This document shows positions 5,005-5,091 of a stretch of DNA of 5,091 nt, one piece after another. The position numbers and the translations under genes were made by a program. Positions within the stretch are counted from its first letter, which is position 1. Every line of letters begins with the position of its first letter. Where the stretch lies: positions 1 to 5,091 of the forward strand of contig CALCIA010000162.1 of the NCBI GenBank assembly GCA_937907435.1. The letters are read 5' to 3'. The notes under the pieces are model-generated. The model was not told the DNA's origin. It was given only the letters and a program-made list of their open reading frames with translations, and did no database searches. Source of the DNA: an uncultured Actinomycetes bacterium. GTDB lineage: Bacteria > Actinomycetota > Thermoleophilia > Solirubrobacterales > 70-9.

Positions 5005-5056
5005 ACGCGCTGCGTACTTTGACCTTGCTATAGCACGGTCAATACACGCAGCGCGT
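5005..5056. promoter_or_regulatory. 52-bp two-fold symmetric imperfect palindrome, possible operator or recombination site
   Basis: All arms are symmetric about 5030/5031. ACGCGCTGCGT (5005-5015) matches ACGCAGCGCGT (5046-5056), TTGACC (5019-5024) matches GGTCAA (5037-5042), and the centre is the 10-bp palindrome TGCTATAGCA (5026-5035). Only three bases plus one per side are unpaired. It lies about 20 nt before a strong Shine-Dalgarno. A promoter-like TTGACC is inside it, with AT-rich AATACA 16 nt after it as a weak -10. Confidence 0.6.
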
Positions 5057-5076
5057 AGGTCGCTGTTGCACAACAC

Positions 5077-5085
5077 GGGAGGAAG
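5077..5085 (+). promoter_or_regulatory. Strong ribosome binding site for a gene starting at or past the right edge
   Basis: GGGAGGAAG contains GGAGG at 5078-5082, 8 nt before the final base A at 5091. That A has ideal spacing to be the first base of an ATG. The gene itself is outside the window, so this is inferred from the Shine-Dalgarno alone. Confidence 0.5.
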
Positions 5086-5091
5086 ACCGGA

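Larger units (their letters stand above)
4544..5090. other. Long gene-free region with dense structure
   Basis: No convincing coding sequence is seen on either strand across about 550 bp. The open frames here translate to low-complexity Gly/Arg/Pro peptides generated by the G-rich tract. Bases 4544-4680 should hold the promoter of the minus-strand secreted-protein gene, but no clear -35/-10 pair stands out. The rest holds a G-rich tract, a long inverted repeat, a GC-rich hairpin and a 52-bp symmetric palindrome, each listed separately. Confidence 0.6.

Noticed and set aside
4780..5056. Several inverted repeats as a CRISPR array or insertion-sequence ends
   Set aside because: The repeats differ in sequence and are not regularly spaced, there is no transposase or cas gene, and no target-site duplication is visible.

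Overview
The window is GC-rich DNA with strong G/C at third codon positions, TTG and GTG starts, and tRNA genes that do not encode the 3' CCA. This fits a high-GC Actinomycetota genome. A deep actinobacterial lineage such as Thermoleophilia/Solirubrobacterales is my guess; no marker gene here proves it.

Left part (1-1681, minus strand): a secreted lipoprotein of unknown function (1681-1040) is followed 10 nt later by a zinc-free NAD(P)H:quinone oxidoreductase-like MDR protein (1029-109). They look like a two-gene unit. A perfect 17-bp stem hairpin at 1-46 lies just past the oxidoreductase stop and could terminate it.

Centre (1720-3557, plus strand): a short divergent intergenic region holds a possible 33-codon leader ORF. 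Then comes a glycerate 2-kinase of the GckA/TtuD (DUF4147-MOFRL) family, starting at TTG 1811. Its stop overlaps a GTG that would be the natural coupled start of an alkyltransferase-like (ATL) DNA-lesion-binding protein with PWWRVV in place of PCHRVV. That GTG is in the wrong frame: the recognisable ATL reading frame is offset by -1 and has no ordinary start of its own, the most interesting coding anomaly in the window.

Right-centre (3558-4181): tRNA-Gly(UCC) on the minus strand and tRNA-Pro(GGG) on the plus strand are divergent. A strong composite hairpin at 3830-3869 follows, then a minus-strand 91-aa protein with the look of an antibiotic-biosynthesis-monooxygenase/dimeric alpha-beta barrel fold. 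It has a very good ribosome binding site, and a perfect 16-bp palindrome lies about 38 bp upstream. Just upstream, overlapping it by ATGA, is a small secreted protein (4543-4178) that looks like the N-terminal piece of a larger beta-rich extracellular protein.

Right end (4544-5091): about 550 bp with no convincing gene but dense structure. It has a G-rich CGGG-repeat tract with G-quadruplex potential, a 23-bp-stem inverted repeat, a GC-rich hairpin, repeated TGACG/CGTCA words, and a two-fold symmetric 52-bp imperfect palindrome. A good Shine-Dalgarno sequence lies at the very edge, so a plus-strand gene probably begins at or just past base 5091, with the palindrome in its control region. I do not see a complete new biological system here. 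The best leads are the ATL start/frameshift problem and the structured right-end intergenic region.
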